DNA from: Comamonadaceae bacterium
Lineage (GTDB): Bacteria; Pseudomonadota; Gammaproteobacteria; Burkholderiales; Burkholderiaceae_C
Length of the DNA: 35,782 nucleotides
Assembly: GCA_947448375.1 (NCBI GenBank)
Contig: CANFMY010000007.1
Coordinates: forward strand, 1 to 35,782
Direction: 5' to 3'
The first letter of the stretch is position 1, and each line of letters begins with the position of its first letter. Of the stretch, positions 33,790 to 35,782 are shown in pieces. Both the position numbers and the translations under genes were made by a program. A model generated the notes under the pieces. The model saw only the letters and a list, made by a program, of their open reading frames with translations. It searched no databases and was not told the origin of the DNA.

Positions 33790-34713
33790 TCAGGACTCCA
33801 GGCCGTCGCTGATCTTGACCGCCTCGGGCTTGAGTTCGAGGCCGGCGTCCTTGGCCACTTCCACCAGCAGCACCGAGAAATCGACGTCGTCGTAGCCGCG
33901 GCCAATCAGGCGCGAAACCGATTCACGCGTGGCCGCCGCTGCGGGCATCGACACGCCTTGGGCCTTGGCCGCTGCCATGCCCAGATCCAGATCCTTGAGC
34001 AACAGTTTGGGCGTGAAGGTAACCTGTTCAAACGTGAGGTTGGACAGCACCGGCGTCTTGTAGCGGGTGTACATCGAGCCCAGCACCGAGTCGTTGATGC
34101 TCTCGAGAAACACATGGCGCGGAATGCCCGCCTTTTCGGCCAGCACGGTGATTTCGCACAGGTTCTGGATGACCACACCAAACATGGTGTTGTGCGCAAT
34201 CTTCCACACGCGCGCGAGTTCGCCCTCGCCCACCCACATGCACTTGCGCGACATGGCACGCAGGTAGGGTTCGGCGAGGTCATACAAATGCTTGGGGCCC
34301 GAGGCCACCACCAGCAGCTTGCCGGCTTTGGCCACCTTGGCGTTGCCCGACACCGGCGCACACAGGTAGGCCACGCCCAGGGCTTCGAGACGCTCGCGCA
34401 CCTCGGTCGACCCCTCTTGCGAAATCGACGAGCTGTCGACCACCAGACGCGGCAGGGTCTTGCCCGTGACCAATCCACCGGCACCAAACAACACTTCTTT
34501 CAAGTCGTCGGTGGTGGAGACCATGGTGAACACCGTTTCGCAGGCCGCCAGGTCGAGCTTGCTGTCGACCAGCGTGGCACCGTACTCGACCAGCGGCTCA
34601 GCCTTGCTGCGTGTGCGGTTCCAGATGTCGACACCGTGCCCGGCTTTGGTGAGGCGCTTGACCATCGCCTCGCCCATGCGCCCCAACCCGATCCAGCCTA
34701 CTTTGTTTGCCAT
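33790..34713 (-). CDS. NAD(P)-dependent beta-hydroxyacid dehydrogenase-like protein (first copy)
   Basis: 307 residues of the 3-hydroxyisobutyrate dehydrogenase superfamily: Rossmann GLGRMGEAM (9-17), substrate loop APVSGNAKVA (119-128) and catalytic Lys171/Asn175 (WKIAHNTMFG). It heads the four-gene operon dehydrogenase-amidohydrolase-Bug-dehydrogenase. GAGGAG lies 6 bases before the ATG; the in-frame extension to 35034 is a shadow of the thiolase gene. The family usually oxidises 3-hydroxy acids or reduces tartronate semialdehyde-type compounds, but this member has SGN where SGG is usual. Confidence 0.9.
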   Translation of the reverse strand: MANKVGWIGLGRMGEAMVKRLTKAGHGVDIWNRTRSKAEPLVEYGATLVDSKLDLAACETVFTMVSTTDDLKEVLFGAGGLVTGKTLPRLVVDSSSISQEGSTEVRERLEALGVAYLCAPVSGNAKVAKAGKLLVVASGPKHLYDLAEPYLRAMSRKCMWVGEGELARVWKIAHNTMFGVVIQNLCEITVLAEKAGIPRHVFLESINDSVLGSMYTRYKTPVLSNLTFEQVTFTPKLLLKDLDLGMAAAKAQGVSMPAAAATRESVSRLIGRGYDDVDFSVLLVEVAKDAGLELKPEAVKISDGLES

Positions 34714-34738
34714 GTCTGTCTCCTCGTGACAATTGATC

Positions 34739-34757
34739 TGCAAAATGAATATACAAG
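34739..34757 (-). promoter_or_regulatory. Candidate promoter of the dehydrogenase-amidohydrolase operon
   Basis: In the 91-base gap the minus strand has an AT-rich stretch, TTGTATATTCATTTTG, with a TATATT hexamer as a possible -10, after the thiolase hairpin and about 35 bases before the operon's ATG. The rest of the gap is GC-rich. A matching -35 is not clear. Confidence 0.4.
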
Positions 34758-34763
34758 CGCCCG

Positions 34764-34783
34764 GCCCGCGTCGACCCGCGGGC
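34764..34783 (-). terminator. Hairpin after the thiolase gene
   Basis: GCCCGCG/CGCGGGC, a 7-bp GC-only stem with a 6-base loop, lies 21 bases beyond the thiolase stop. On minus it is followed by CGGGCGCTTGTATATTCATTTT, so the T-rich part comes late. It probably separates the thiolase transcript from the next operon. Confidence 0.5.
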
Positions 34784-34804
34784 TCCAGCGCGTTGATGCG
34801 TGCG

Positions 34805-35782
34805 TTACACGCGCTCGAGAATGACGGCGATACCCTGGCCCACGCCAATGCACATGGTGCACAGCGCGTAGCGGCCACCGCTGCGGTGCAGTTGGTTGAC
34901 CGCCGTGGTGGCCAGTCGTGCGCCACTGGCACCCAGCGGGTGACCCAGTGCAATCGCGCCCCCATTGGGATTGACGCGGGGATCATCATCTTGCAAACCC
35001 AGTTGACGCAACACCGCGAGGCCTTGCGCGGCAAAGGCTTCGTTCAACTCGATGACGTCGATCTGCGCCAGGCTCAAGCCGGTGAGGGCCAGGACCTTTT
35101 GCGTGGCCGGCGCCGGGCCGATGCCCATGATGCGCGGCGGCACGCCGGCGGTGGCCATGCCGACCACGCGGGCACGCGGGGTCAGGCCGTGCTTGGCCGC
35201 TTCGGATTCGCTGGCCAGCAGCAACGCGCAAGCGCCGTCGTTCACCCCACTGGCGTTACCCGCTGTCACCGTGCCATCGGGGCGCACCACGCCTTTGAGC
35301 TTGGCCAGCGTTTCCAGGCTGGTTTCGCGCGGGTGCTCGTCCTTGCTCACGACAATGGCGTCCCCTTTCTTCTGGGGAATGGTGACGGGGGTGATCTCGC
35401 TGTCAAAGACGCCAGCCTTTTGGGCGGCCACGGCCTTCATCTGGCTGGCCAGTGCCATGCGGTCTTGCGCTTCACGCTCGATCTTGAAATCGGTGGCGAC
35501 GTTCTCGGCCGTTTCGGGCATGGAGTCCACGCCGTATTTTTCCTTCATCAGCTTGTTGATGAAGCGCCAGCCGATGGTGGTGTCATACACCGCGTTGCTG
35601 CGGCTGAAGGCGCTCTCGGCCTTGGGCATCACAAAGGGGGCGCGGCTCATGCTCTCGACGCCACCGGCAATCATCAGGCCGGCTTCGCCCGCCCGAATGG
35701 CGCGGGCTGCAGTGCCCAGGGCGTCCAGGCCCGACCCGCACAGACGGTTGAGGGTGGCACCCGGCACCTCGATGGGCAGACC
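34805..35782 (-). CDS. 3-oxoadipyl-CoA/acetyl-CoA thiolase, 5' end beyond the window
   Basis: 325 residues of a degradative thiolase are visible; about 75 N-terminal residues lie past the right edge. The catalytic Cys is in RLCGSGLDAL, the His is in GGAIALGHPLGASG, and the second Cys is in CTMCIGVGQG. The segments FSRSNAVYDTTIGWRFIN and CTMCIGVGQGIAVILERV resemble PcaF-type 3-oxoadipyl-CoA thiolases of the beta-ketoadipate and phenylacetate pathways more than PhaA-type acetyl-CoA acetyltransferases. This fits aromatic degradation genes in the window, but without the N-terminus and neighbours the choice is not certain. Confidence 0.9.
   Translation of the reverse strand, partial: GLPIEVPGATLNRLCGSGLDALGTAARAIRAGEAGLMIAGGVESMSRAPFVMPKAESAFSRSNAVYDTTIGWRFINKLMKEKYGVDSMPETAENVATDFKIEREAQDRMALASQMKAVAAQKAGVFDSEITPVTIPQKKGDAIVVSKDEHPRETSLETLAKLKGVVRPDGTVTAGNASGVNDGACALLLASESEAAKHGLTPRARVVGMATAGVPPRIMGIGPAPATQKVLALTGLSLAQIDVIELNEAFAAQGLAVLRQLGLQDDDPRVNPNGGAIALGHPLGASGARLATTAVNQLHRSGGRYALCTMCIGVGQGIAVILERV

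Overview
The window is about 36 kb of GC-rich bacterial chromosome with dense, mostly minus-strand genes. The gene content points to Betaproteobacteria, order Burkholderiales, most likely family Comamonadaceae. The clues are a caa3-type coxB-coxA-ctaG-coxC locus with small DUF2970 and DUF2909 satellite genes, many orphan Bug-type periplasmic binding proteins, an rpoH with a CIRCE operator, and a betaproteobacterial ferredoxin-NADP reductase. The genus cannot be fixed from the sequence alone. No tRNA, rRNA, CRISPR array, transposase or phage gene was seen, and no gene-free stretch exceeds about 200 bases.

Layout. (1) 1-3384, minus: a pair of periplasmic M16 peptidases (one catalytic, one lacking the zinc site) coupled to rsmD, ending in a terminator at the left edge. 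(2) 3469-8242, plus: ftsY, a Bug-type binding protein, an MmgE/PrpD protein, and rpoH (sigma-32) behind a perfect CIRCE operator. (3) 8333-17553, minus: the cytochrome c oxidase locus. One unit runs coxB-coxA-small assembly protein-ctaG-DUF2970-coxC. A second runs surf1-Sco-like membrane protein-ctaA-ctaB-sco. They are separated by one plus-strand DUF2909 gene. Together they encode the enzyme core, heme A synthesis and copper delivery. (4) 17722-20026: a BioC-like methyltransferase divergent from comF and trmL. (5) 20049-24693: a probable catabolic cluster, with NTF2-like protein, Bug protein, nitroreductase-fold reductase and MaoC hydratase on minus, and a flavin monooxygenase divergent on plus. 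(6) 24754-29517, minus: a branched-chain-amino-acid-type ABC importer in three genes, because both permeases are fused and both ATPases are fused. (7) 29714-30511, plus: fpr. (8) 30533-34713, minus: a compact four-gene operon of two beta-hydroxyacid-dehydrogenase-like proteins, an amidohydrolase and a Bug protein. (9) 34805 to the right edge, minus: a 3-oxoadipyl-CoA-type thiolase, cut by the window end.

The most notable items are the CIRCE element sitting exactly on the rpoH promoter, the doubly fused Liv-type transporter, an unannotated-looking Sco-like protein in the oxidase locus with a possible copper-binding triad, the uncharacterised dehydrogenase-amidohydrolase-Bug operon whose two dehydrogenases share the same substrate-loop change, and a pair of mutually exclusive hairpins over the ftsY ribosome binding site.
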